From: JBBROS01 sp965213855
GTDB taxonomy: Bacteria > Pseudomonadota > Alphaproteobacteria > Acetobacterales > Acetobacteraceae
Direction: 5' to 3'
Assembly: GCA_965213855.1 (NCBI GenBank)
Contig: CBDCAA010000011.1
Coordinates: 620,001-684,000, forward strand
DNA length: 64,000 bases
In this document: in pieces, positions 10,134 through 18,019 of the stretch
Position numbering within the stretch: position 1 is the first letter of the stretch
Layout: each line of letters begins with the position of its first letter
The notes under the pieces: model-generated
Told to the model about the DNA's origin: nothing
The model's database searches: none
Seen by the model: the letters and a program-made list of their open reading frames with translations, nothing else
Program-made: the position numbers and the translations under genes

Positions 10134-12185
10134 TCAAATCGTGCCGACGGTTCGGATGCGGGCGCGCGGGAAGATCTCCGCCTGCGACAGCACCGGTGTC
10201 GCGGGGCGGAGCCGCTCCACGATCGCCCGCACGTGCGCGCGGATCGGACCGGAGCAGAGGAGCACGGCGCCGTCTCCGGCTGGTCCGTCGAACACGGTGC
10301 GGAACCGCTGCATGAAGTCGCTCAACCGTGACGGCGGGATGGCGAGCTGCCGGTCCTCCGGTGGGCCGACAAGGCTTTCGGCGAACGTCGCCTCCCACTC
10401 CGGCGAGAGCGTGACCAGCGGGATGAACCCCTGCGCGCCCGTGTGGTGATCACTGAGCTGCCGGGCGAGCCGGGTGCGGACATGCCCCGCGATGGCGGGA
10501 ATGGCCCGCACCCCCTGCGAGCAGGCCTCGTGGACGCCTTCGAGGATGGTCGGCAGATCACGCAGGCTGACGCGTTCGGCCAGGAGAGTTTGCAGCACGC
10601 GCTGGACGCCTCCCAACGAGATCTGCGCCGGGATCAGCTCGGCGACGAGCTTCTGCTGCTCGCGCGGGAGATCCTCGATCAGCTTGGCGGTCTCGGCATA
10701 GGAGAGCAGCTCGGCCATGCAGTCCCGCACGACCTCGGTGAGGTGCGTCGTCAACACGCTGGCTGGGTCGACGACGGTGCAGCCGCGCCCGATCGCCTCC
10801 TCCCGCTGCTCCTGTTCGATCCAAAGGGCAGGAAGACCAAAGGCGGGTTCCGTCGTGCGCTCGCCCGAGATGTCCGGCAAGCCACCGCGCGGATCCATCG
10901 CCAGCAGTCTTGACGGGCGGAGCTGTCCCTGGCCGGCCTGGATCTCCTTGATCCGGATCGTGTAGCTCTCGGCATCGAGCTCCAGATTGTCCTGGATGCG
11001 GACTGGCGGCAGCACGAAGCCCATCTCCGCGGCAATGCTGCGGCGCAATCCCTTGATCTGCTCCGTCAGCCGCGGCGTGTCGCCGCCGGCCAGGATCAGC
11101 AAGCCGTAGCCAAGTTCGAGCCGGAGCGTGTCGATGCGAAGCGAGTCGCTGATCGGCGGCTCGGCAGGGACTGGAACGACGGTGGGCTCGGCCACAGCCC
11201 CGGCCGGATGCTTGTAGCGGACGTAGGCGCCAGCCCCGGCAAGCCCGGCCAGGGCGAGGAACGGCAGCGCCGGCAATCCTGGCAGGAGTGCCAGCACCAA
11301 CGCGACGCCGCCCGCCAGCGCAAGCGCCTTCGGGTTGCCGCCGAGCTGGCGTACCAGCGCCGCGTCGGCCGAACCCTCGACTCCTCCCTTCGTCACGACG
11401 ATCCCCGCCGCGGTGCTGACCAGCAAGGCCGGTATCTGGCTGACCAAGCCGTCGCCGACCGTCAGCGTCGTGAACGTCGCGGCCGCATCGGCGAGCGGCA
11501 TGCCGTGCCGCAGCAGCCCGATCGCGAGGCCGCCGACGATGTTGATGACCGTGATCAGCAGGCCCGCCACCGCGTCACCGCGGACGAACTTCGCCGCACC
11601 GTCCATGGCGCCGTAGAAGCCGCTTTCCTCCTCCAGCTCTTTTCGGCGCAGACGCGCCATCTTCTCGTCGATCCCGCCCGAGGAGAGCTCGGCATCGATC
11701 GCCATCTGCTTGCCCGGCATCGCGTCGAGGCTGAAGCGCGCCGCCACCTCGGCAATTCGGCCCGAGCCCTTGGTGATGACCATGAAGTTCACCACCAGCA
11801 GGATCGCGAACAGGATCACGCCGATGACGACATCGCCACCCATCAGGAAGCCACCGAACGCCTGGACCACATGCCCGGCCGCGCCCGGACCCTCGTTGCC
11901 GCGCGAGAGGATCAGCCGCGTCGTTGCCACGTTGAGCGACAGGCGCAGCAGGGTCGTCAACAGGAGCAGCGTGGGGAAGCTGGTGAAATCGAGCGGGCGC
12001 CGGAGGAACACGGCCACCATCAGCACGAGTACCGCGGCCGTGACCGAGAGTGCCAGCCCGAGATCGAGCAGGATGGTGGGCAGCGGCAGGACGAGAACGG
12101 CCAGCAGCGCGATAATCCCGAGTGCGAGGCCGATGTCGCTGCCCGGGAGCCAGGGCCCGGCCTTCGCCCGCAGCGTCGCCAACAT
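10134..12185 (-). CDS. flhA: Flagellar type III export gate protein FlhA
   Basis: A 683-residue protein with about eight membrane helices in the first 320 residues and a cytoplasmic C-terminal domain that receives chaperone-substrate complexes. Typical FHIPEP-family stretches are seen, such as RRPLDFTSFPTLLLLTTLLR and LNVATTRLIL, and the loop GRIAEVAARFSLDAMPGKQM. It forms the nonameric export gate in the flagellar basal body. The ATG overlaps the flbD stop (TGATG), so it is the last gene of the fliF operon in this window. A TTG one codon earlier is possible. Confidence 0.96.
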   Translation of the reverse strand: MLATLRAKAGPWLPGSDIGLALGIIALLAVLVLPLPTILLDLGLALSVTAAVLVLMVAVFLRRPLDFTSFPTLLLLTTLLRLSLNVATTRLILSRGNEGPGAAGHVVQAFGGFLMGGDVVIGVILFAILLVVNFMVITKGSGRIAEVAARFSLDAMPGKQMAIDAELSSGGIDEKMARLRRKELEEESGFYGAMDGAAKFVRGDAVAGLLITVINIVGGLAIGLLRHGMPLADAAATFTTLTVGDGLVSQIPALLVSTAAGIVVTKGGVEGSADAALVRQLGGNPKALALAGGVALVLALLPGLPALPFLALAGLAGAGAYVRYKHPAGAVAEPTVVPVPAEPPISDSLRIDTLRLELGYGLLILAGGDTPRLTEQIKGLRRSIAAEMGFVLPPVRIQDNLELDAESYTIRIKEIQAGQGQLRPSRLLAMDPRGGLPDISGERTTEPAFGLPALWIEQEQREEAIGRGCTVVDPASVLTTHLTEVVRDCMAELLSYAETAKLIEDLPREQQKLVAELIPAQISLGGVQRVLQTLLAERVSLRDLPTILEGVHEACSQGVRAIPAIAGHVRTRLARQLSDHHTGAQGFIPLVTLSPEWEATFAESLVGPPEDRQLAIPPSRLSDFMQRFRTVFDGPAGDGAVLLCSGPIRAHVRAIVERLRPATPVLSQAEIFPRARIRTVGTI

Positions 12186-13516
12186 CAAGCTGGGCTGCCC
12201 GCAGGCGGCGGGACGGTCACGCCGGCCTGCGCGTAGTCGCGCAGCTTGTTCCGCAATGCGCGGATCGAGATGCCGAGGATGGTCGCGGCATGCGTGCGGT
12301 TGCCCAGAGTGTGGCCCAGCGTCTCGATGATGAGCTCACGCTCGACCTCATCCATGGTGCGCCCGACGAGTTGGCTGATGGGTGCGCCCGCTGCCATGAC
12401 CGCCGCCACCGGCATGCTGCCGGGCGAGAGCTCGATCGCGTCGGGACCGATCTCCGGCCCGCTCGCGAGCAGCACCGCCCGGTGGATGGTGTTCTCGAGC
12501 TCGCGCACGTTGCCGCGCCAGCCATAGGTGCCCAGCCGAAGCACGGCGGTTTGCGTCAACGGTCGATACGGCAGGCCGTTCACCTCCGCGTAGCGGCGCG
12601 CGTAGTGCTCAGCCAGGGCCGGGATGTCGCCGGGCCGCTCGCGAAGCGGCGGGAGGCGCACGCCGACCACGTTGAGCCGGAAGAACAGGTCTTCGCGGAA
12701 CCGGCCCGCGTTCACTTCCGCGACCAGGTCGCGGTTGCTGGTCGCCAGCAGGCGGACGTCGACCCGCACCGGCGCGGTCCCGCCGAGGCGGTCGATCTCG
12801 CGTTCCTGGATCGCCCGCAGCAGCTTGGCTTGCAGGCGGACATCCATCTCACTGATTTCGTCCAGCAGCAGGGTTCCACCCTCGGCGCTCTCGAATTTGC
12901 CGATCCGGCGCGCGACGGCACCGCTGAACGCGCCCTTCTCGTGGCCGAACAGCTCGCTCTCCAGCAGGTTGTCCGGGATCGCGGCGCAGTTGAGGGCCAC
13001 GAACGGGCCCGTGGCGCGCCTCGACCGGCGATGGATATGGCGCGCCAGCACCTCCTTGCCGGTTCCGCTCTCGCCCGTGATGAGGATGCTGGCCTCGGCC
13101 GCCGCGACCTGTTCGGCCCGGCGAATGGTCGCGAGCATCGCTGGGTCGCGTGCGACCAGCGCGTGGCTCTCGCCGGACGCCGCTTCCAGGATCGCCGCGA
13201 TCAACTCCGGGTCGGGCGGCAACGGGAGGAACTCGCGAGCGCCATTGGCGATCGCCTCGGCCGCGTCGTCCGGGCAAGTGTCGGTTCCGCAGGCGACGAC
13301 CGGAACCGGGATGCGCTCGGCCGCCAAGGCACGGACCAGCGCGCGGACGTCGTGCGGCAGCTCGACCAGCACGAGGTCGACCCGCGCGTCGGCCCGCAGC
13401 CGCGCCAAGGCGCCGCGATCGTCGTCGGCATGGCAGAGCTTGGCGCCGCGCGCGGCCGCGATGCGCGCGGCTCTGCCGAGTTCGCCGCCCAGGGAGCCGA
13501 TGACCAGGACGTGCAT
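12185..13516 (-). CDS. flbD: Sigma-54-dependent flagellar activator FlbD
   Basis: A 443-residue regulator close to Caulobacter FlbD in layout: a degenerate receiver-like N-terminus, an AAA+ domain with Walker A GESGTGKE at 148-155, the sigma-54 contact loop GAFSGA (Ser in place of the usual Thr), the Walker B region GGTLLLDEISEM, and a Fis-type helix-turn-helix at the end (THAATILGISIRALRNKL). The N-terminus lacks the acidic pocket, and the phospho-accepting position holds Glu52, so control by phosphorylation is unlikely; in Caulobacter, FliX and flagellar assembly state do that job. It probably activates flgE-flgK-flgL from 19684-19699 and represses fliF. It overlaps fliN and flhA at TGATG junctions. 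Confidence 0.93.
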   Translation of the reverse strand: MHVLVIGSLGGELGRAARIAAARGAKLCHADDDRGALARLRADARVDLVLVELPHDVRALVRALAAERIPVPVVACGTDTCPDDAAEAIANGAREFLPLPPDPELIAAILEAASGESHALVARDPAMLATIRRAEQVAAAEASILITGESGTGKEVLARHIHRRSRRATGPFVALNCAAIPDNLLESELFGHEKGAFSGAVARRIGKFESAEGGTLLLDEISEMDVRLQAKLLRAIQEREIDRLGGTAPVRVDVRLLATSNRDLVAEVNAGRFREDLFFRLNVVGVRLPPLRERPGDIPALAEHYARRYAEVNGLPYRPLTQTAVLRLGTYGWRGNVRELENTIHRAVLLASGPEIGPDAIELSPGSMPVAAVMAAGAPISQLVGRTMDEVERELIIETLGHTLGNRTHAATILGISIRALRNKLRDYAQAGVTVPPPAGSPA

Positions 13517-13857
13517 CAGCCGGACCTGTCGCCCTTGACGATCTCGGTCATCGTCACGCCAAGCCGGACCTCGTCGACCATCACGACCTCGCCGCGTGCA
13601 ACGAGGCGGTTGTTCACGTAGATGTCGATTGCCTCTCCCAGCTTGCGGTCCAGCTCGACCACGGCGCCGCGGCCGAGCTTGAGCAACTGGCTGACCTGCA
13701 TCGTGGCATTGCCGAGCACGGCGCTGACGGTCACCGGAATGTCGTACACGGCATCGAGGTTGCGGCCGCCGCGGTCGGCGGCAGGCTCGGCCGGCGGATC
13801 GGCCGTCAGCCGGCCTGGGGCGCCGCTGAGATCGGACAGGTCGATGCTATTGGGCAA
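13516..13857 (-). CDS. fliN: Flagellar motor switch protein FliN
   Basis: A 113-residue protein with a disordered N-terminus and the SpoA/FliN fold from about residue 38: DIPVTVSAVLGNATMQVSQL, LGRGAVVELDRKLGEAIDIY, VNNRLVARGEVVMVDE and LGVTMTEIV. It builds the C-ring together with FliG and FliM. The start is probably TTG, since an in-frame TAG lies two codons upstream and no ATG precedes the domain; a GGGAG site is about 8 bases upstream. It overlaps fliH by 11 bases and flbD by one base. Confidence 0.94.
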   Translation of the reverse strand: MPNSIDLSDLSGAPGRLTADPPAEPAADRGGRNLDAVYDIPVTVSAVLGNATMQVSQLLKLGRGAVVELDRKLGEAIDIYVNNRLVARGEVVMVDEVRLGVTMTEIVKGDRSG

Positions 13858-14512
13858 GGGCTAGGCTCCCGGGGGAGGGTTCAAGAACGCTGGGCGTGAC
13901 GGGATCGAGGCCGAGCCGGGCCAAGGCCTCCTGCATCGCGGAGCGGAGGGCGGCCGTGTCGCGAACCAGACTGCCGTCCTCCCAGGTGAGTTGCGCGTCG
14001 CCGGGCGGGAGGTTCGCGGGCCGCAGGTCGATCGCCGGGGCCAAGCTGTCATCGATCGCGATGACGTCGTCGGCCAATGTCTCGATCAGTCCGGGATGGA
14101 CCCGCACGACCAGGCGGGCACGCCGGCCGAGGATGGGTGCCAATGTCCGGACGATGGCCCGGACCTCCTCGTCGCCATGCGCCTGGCAAAACTGCGGAAG
14201 CATGCCAGCGACCATCGCCAGGGTGGCGCGTGCCAGCATGTCCGCGACCGTTTCAGCCGCTCGGGCTTGACTGTCGTTCGCGTCCTTGAGGCCGGCGGAA
14301 ATCGCCGCAAGGGCTTCGGTCCGCCGGTCCGCAGCACTTTCAGCCCATGCAGCCTGGGCTGCCTGGACGGCGCGGATGCAGGCCGCGTCGACGTCGGCCT
14401 GGGTGATGCCGGGTAGGGGCGGCGGCTCAGGGTCTGGAAGCGGCGCCGCCTGCTCGAGGCCGAAGTCTTCCGCGTAGAGGATGCCGAGCGCGGCGCGGGG
14501 AAGCACATCCAT
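13847..14512 (-). CDS. fliH: Flagellar export regulator FliH (FlbE)
   Basis: A 221-residue protein placed exactly where fliH/flbE lies in the Caulobacter fliF operon. It has an N-terminal proline-rich stretch, a long alanine-rich helical middle (about residues 45-125), and a C-terminal domain (RLVVRVHPGLIETLADDV, then the strand containing LTWEDGSLVRD) like the FliH/HrpE/YscL domain that binds the FliI ATPase. Sequence conservation in this family is weak, so the name leans on position and domain shape. The ATG at 14512 comes just after the fliG stop; the longer open frame upstream is inside fliG and not credible. Confidence 0.8.
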   Translation of the reverse strand: MDVLPRAALGILYAEDFGLEQAAPLPDPEPPPLPGITQADVDAACIRAVQAAQAAWAESAADRRTEALAAISAGLKDANDSQARAAETVADMLARATLAMVAGMLPQFCQAHGDEEVRAIVRTLAPILGRRARLVVRVHPGLIETLADDVIAIDDSLAPAIDLRPANLPPGDAQLTWEDGSLVRDTAALRSAMQEALARLGLDPVTPSVLEPSPGSLALAQ

Positions 14513-14516
14513 CGGA

Positions 14517-15533
14517 TCAATCCACCATCTCGTCGGCGGCGCCGGCATCGCCGATCTCGATCTCGCCCGTGCTGGCGAGCTGCTTGGCAAGCACGACGAT
14601 GCTCGCCTGCGCCTCGTCGACATCTCGCAGCTTCACCGGGCCGAGTGCCCCGATGTCGTCCTGCAGCATGCGCCCGGCGCGTTCGCTGAGGTTGCTGAAG
14701 AACAGATCCCGCAGCGAGTCCGACGCACCCTTCAGCGCAAGCGGCAGCTTGTCCTTGTCCACGTTGCGCAGCAGCACCTGGATATGCGGCGAGCTCAGCC
14801 GCCGTAGATCGTCGAACGTGAACATGAGCGCCTTGATCCGCTCGGCCGCTTCCCGGTTGCGCTCCTCGAGCGCGGTGACGAAGCGGCTTTCGGTCTGGCG
14901 ATCGAGACTGTTGAAGATCTCGGCCATCATCTCATGGCTGTCGCGGCGGCTGGTCCGCGCGAGGTTCGACATGAACTCAGAACGCAGGGTGCGCTCGACG
15001 CCGTCCAGCACGTCCCGCTGCACACTCTCCATCCGCAACATGCGCATGACGACCTCGATGGAGAAGCTGTCGGGCAGCAGGCTGAGTACCCGCCCGGCAT
15101 GGTCGGGCTTGACCTTCGACAGCACGACCGCGACGGTCTGCGGATATTCGTTCTTGAGATAGTTCGCGAGCACCGCCTCGTTCACGTTGCCCAGCTTGTC
15201 CCACATGGTTCTGCCGGCCGGGCCGCGAATTTCTTCCATGATTTGCGACGCGCGGTCTTTCGGCAGCGAGGCAAGCAGGAGGCGCTCGGTGGTTTCATAG
15301 CTGCCAACCAGCGCCCCTGTGCTGCCGATGCTGCGAGCAAACTCGAGGCACAGCGACTCGACGACGGAGGCGTGGACGCTGCCAAGCTGCGCGATCGCCG
15401 AGGACACCTCCTTGATCTCGTCCTCATGCATTCGGGTGAACAGCTTGGCGCACTGGTCTTCGCCGAGGGTCAGCATCAGGATCGCCGCCTTGTCGCGGCC
15501 CTTGAGCTTGCCGTAATCCTGCTTCACCGCCAT
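14517..15533 (-). CDS. fliG: Flagellar motor switch protein FliG
   Basis: A 338-residue C-ring protein that links the MS ring (FliF) to the stators. The N-terminal region (KGRDKAAILMLTLGEDQCAKL), the middle armadillo region with EYPQTVAVVLSKVKPDHAGR, and the C-terminal torque domain with the charged segment FTFDDLRRLSSPHIQVLLRN and the EIEIG motif near the end are all present. It starts 19 bases after fliF and is followed after four bases by fliH. Confidence 0.96.
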   Translation of the reverse strand: MAVKQDYGKLKGRDKAAILMLTLGEDQCAKLFTRMHEDEIKEVSSAIAQLGSVHASVVESLCLEFARSIGSTGALVGSYETTERLLLASLPKDRASQIMEEIRGPAGRTMWDKLGNVNEAVLANYLKNEYPQTVAVVLSKVKPDHAGRVLSLLPDSFSIEVVMRMLRMESVQRDVLDGVERTLRSEFMSNLARTSRRDSHEMMAEIFNSLDRQTESRFVTALEERNREAAERIKALMFTFDDLRRLSSPHIQVLLRNVDKDKLPLALKGASDSLRDLFFSNLSERAGRMLQDDIGALGPVKLRDVDEAQASIVVLAKQLASTGEIEIGDAGAADEMVD

Positions 15534-15552
15534 GGGCGCGCTGCTCCAACCA

Positions 15553-17190
15553 TCATTCGTCCTCCGGCGAGATCCAGGTCCGCACCAGCGCGAGCGTTGC
15601 CTCGGGATGGGCGGAGACCAGGTCCGTCACGCGCCGGACGGAGGCGACCCGCAAGTCGCCTTCAACGTTGGCGAGGCGCATCAGCTCGTCAGGCTCGTTG
15701 TTCGCAGCCGCGGCCGGCAGCGCGGCCGCCGCTGCGGGCCCATGGCCGCCATCGTCGAGCAGCGCATCGACGGCAGGTCCGCCCGCGACGGCGCCGGCGA
15801 GATTCGGATGCGCCAGAGCGAGCCGGAGGACCATGGGCCTGAACACCGTCGTCAGGCAGACGATCACGGCCATCGCGAGCAGCCCGGCCTCGGCAAGGCG
15901 CATCACATCCGACTTGTCGAACTGCGCCCAGAGCGGAAGGGCGAGCGCGTCGGGGGCATCCTCCGGCGCAGCGAACCGCATCGAGACGATCTCGACCTTG
16001 TCGCCCCGTCGCTCGTCGAACCCGACTGCGCTCCGGACCAGGCTCGCGATGCGGGCCAGTTCGTCGTCTGGGCGGGGCGCCCAGACCGGCTTGCCGTCGG
16101 GTCCCGGCGATACCGTCCCGTCGACCATCACCGCAAGGCTCAGCCGCTTGAGTTGGGGCTGCTCGCGCACCGTCGTGCGGACGGTCTTGCTGATCTCGTA
16201 GTTCGTCGTCTCATCGTTTTTCTGGTCTGTGGTGCCGGCGGCCGATGCGGCCGGATCGGCGTTTGGCAGATTGTTCTGCACGCTGACGGCCTGGGCCTGC
16301 TCGGTCGTCCGGCTATTGCCAGTGCTGTTCTGCTGGCTGCGAACGACCTGACCGTCCGGATCGTATTTCTCCGCCATCTCGTGGATCTGGTCGAAATCCA
16401 GCTCGACCGCAGCCTCGGCACGGACCCGGCCGGCGCCCACGGTCCGCTCCAGCATCTCCTCGACGCTTCGGGTGAGCCGAAGCTCGGTGGCACGCTTCAG
16501 CTCCTCCCCGGTTTGGGCAGCGGCCAGGCCGGCCGTGGGCTGTCCGGAGCGGGCGAGAAGATTGCCGCGCGTATCGACGACGGCGATGTTCTGCGGCTTC
16601 AGCCCCGGGACCGCCGCGGCGATCAGGTTCAAGACCGCCTGGACACCCTCCTGATCGAGCCGGGCGGCGCCGGCCATCGTCAGAACCACGCTGGCCTGTG
16701 CCTCTTGCCGGTCGCGCGCAAACGGCTCGCGACGCGATAGCACCAGGTGCACCCGGGCCGCGCGCACGCCGTTCAAGGTCCGGATCGTCCGCGCCAGCTC
16801 CCCTTCCAGCGCACGCGTCTGGCTGATCCCTTGTTGGAAGGTGCTGGCTGTGAGGCTGTCGGAGCGGTCGAAGATCTCGTAGCCGATCGAACCGCCGGAG
16901 GGCAGCCCGTCCTTAGCTAGCAGCATGCGGGCACGCGCGACCTGGTCCGAAGGGACCAGGATACGGCTGCCGCCCGCGTCGACCTGGTGCGGAATATGCG
17001 CCCTGTCCAGCGTGTCGACGACCTGGCCCGCCTCCCGCAGGTCGAGATCGCCATACAACAGCGACATCGGCAAGGAGCCGTCCCGAAAGGCGAGCACACC
17101 GACGAGGCCGAGCGACAGCAAAGCAACGACGGCAAGCGCACCCAGCTTCACTGGCCCCAGCGCGCGCAGCCCGGCCAGAAGCGCCCTCAT
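15553..17190 (-). CDS. fliF: Flagellar MS-ring protein FliF
   Basis: A 545-residue membrane protein with a helix near the N-terminus (LGALAVVALLSLGLVGVLAF) and another near residue 440 (MRLAEAGLLAMAVIVCLTTVF). Ring-building stretches include GSIGYEIFDRSDSLTASTFQ, RTIRTLNGVRAARVHLVLS and LNLIAAAVPGLKPQNIAVVD. It makes the ring at the base of the flagellum. First gene of the run fliF-fliG-fliH-fliN-flbD-flhA. A palindrome that may bind FlbD lies 75-87 bases upstream of its start. Confidence 0.96.
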   Translation of the reverse strand: MRALLAGLRALGPVKLGALAVVALLSLGLVGVLAFRDGSLPMSLLYGDLDLREAGQVVDTLDRAHIPHQVDAGGSRILVPSDQVARARMLLAKDGLPSGGSIGYEIFDRSDSLTASTFQQGISQTRALEGELARTIRTLNGVRAARVHLVLSRREPFARDRQEAQASVVLTMAGAARLDQEGVQAVLNLIAAAVPGLKPQNIAVVDTRGNLLARSGQPTAGLAAAQTGEELKRATELRLTRSVEEMLERTVGAGRVRAEAAVELDFDQIHEMAEKYDPDGQVVRSQQNSTGNSRTTEQAQAVSVQNNLPNADPAASAAGTTDQKNDETTNYEISKTVRTTVREQPQLKRLSLAVMVDGTVSPGPDGKPVWAPRPDDELARIASLVRSAVGFDERRGDKVEIVSMRFAAPEDAPDALALPLWAQFDKSDVMRLAEAGLLAMAVIVCLTTVFRPMVLRLALAHPNLAGAVAGGPAVDALLDDGGHGPAAAAALPAAAANNEPDELMRLANVEGDLRVASVRRVTDLVSAHPEATLALVRTWISPEDE

Positions 17191-17264
17191 ACTGCGACCA
17201 AGGAAGCATCATGCGTCATACCGCCAGTCTATGCGGCTAAAGCTTTCGCCAAAGTTAACGACCC

Positions 17265-17277
17265 GGCAGAACGTGCC
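17265..17277. promoter_or_regulatory. ftr-like palindrome (candidate FlbD site) upstream of fliF
   Basis: GGCA-GAACG-TGCC is a perfect 4+5+4 inverted repeat preceded by C, so it begins CGGCAGA exactly like the two sites upstream of flgE. It lies 75 bases from the fliF start in the 100-base gap between flgD and fliF. In Caulobacter FlbD binds such an element at fliF and represses it. No convincing sigma-54 promoter is present in this gap, which fits a class II-type fliF promoter. Confidence 0.5.
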
Positions 17278-17290
17278 TAGCCGCGGTCCC

Positions 17291-18001
17291 TTACTCGCTA
17301 CTGCTGGATCGACCGGCCACCGACTCCACCGAACTCAGGTCGACCGACAAGCCGCCGAGCGAGACGTTCACCGCTTCGCCCGTCCGTTGCACCCCGGTCA
17401 CGTTCCCTTGCGACGTGAACAGGACGGCTTTCCCGTTCGCGTCCTGGACGACGACGTTGTAAGCGCCGTCCGGCTGCTGCGCACCGTTCGACGCCTTGCC
17501 GTTCCAGGTCCAGCTGCCAGCCGCCGTGGAGGACGTGACGCTTGTGCTGGCCAGCAGCGTGCCGGACTTTCCGTAGACCCCGATGCTCACCGGCTGGCCT
17601 GCCTGGCCGGTGTAGTTGATCGTCGTCTGGCCGTTCTGAAGCGTGGCCTGGCTGCCGGAGAGCTGCACCGTCTGGCCCACCAGCGACGACGACTGCAGCA
17701 GGTTCGTCCCCTGGGTCGCCTTGATCAACTGGTCCAAGCTGGCATTGGTCTTGATCTGCTGCTCAACGCTCGAGAACTGAACCAGCTCGCTCGTGAACTG
17801 GTTGGAATCCATCGGTGAACTCGGATCCTGGTTCTTCAGCTGCGTCATGAGCAGGTTCAGGAAGTCGTTGAAGTTGTTTGACAGCGTACTGAGGGCGTTG
17901 CTGCTCGTCGTCGTGGTCGCCTCGACGGTACTGGCCGCGGGCGCCGCGGACGAGAAGTTCGTCGGCACGTTCGCGGTCGCGGTGGTTGCGGCAACTGTCA
18001 T
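17291..18001 (-). CDS. flgD: Flagellar hook assembly cap protein FlgD
   Basis: A 236-residue protein. The conserved N-terminal FlgD region is clear (NDFLNLLMTQLKNQDPSSPM, then LVQFSSVEQQIKTNASLDQL), followed by LVGQTV and the FlgD Ig-like/tudor domains (GSWTWNGKASNGAQQPDGAY). It caps the growing hook and is needed for hook subunit addition. The first 35 residues are low-complexity Thr/Ser/Ala. It follows fliK by 18 bases and is probably in the same transcript. Confidence 0.94.
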   Translation of the reverse strand: MTVAATTATANVPTNFSSAAPAASTVEATTTTSSNALSTLSNNFNDFLNLLMTQLKNQDPSSPMDSNQFTSELVQFSSVEQQIKTNASLDQLIKATQGTNLLQSSSLVGQTVQLSGSQATLQNGQTTINYTGQAGQPVSIGVYGKSGTLLASTSVTSSTAAGSWTWNGKASNGAQQPDGAYNVVVQDANGKAVLFTSQGNVTGVQRTGEAVNVSLGGLSVDLSSVESVAGRSSSSE

Positions 18002-18019
18002 GGCACGGTGCTCCGATCG

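Noticed and set aside
17241..17262. CtrA box (TTAA-N7-TTAA) upstream of fliF
   Set aside because: Only one half-site (GTTAAC) fits; the second half is GAAA.
17191..17290. Sigma-54 promoter for fliF
   Set aside because: GG and GC pairs are present on the minus strand but with 8 or 9 bases between them, not 10; only the ftr-like palindrome is convincing.
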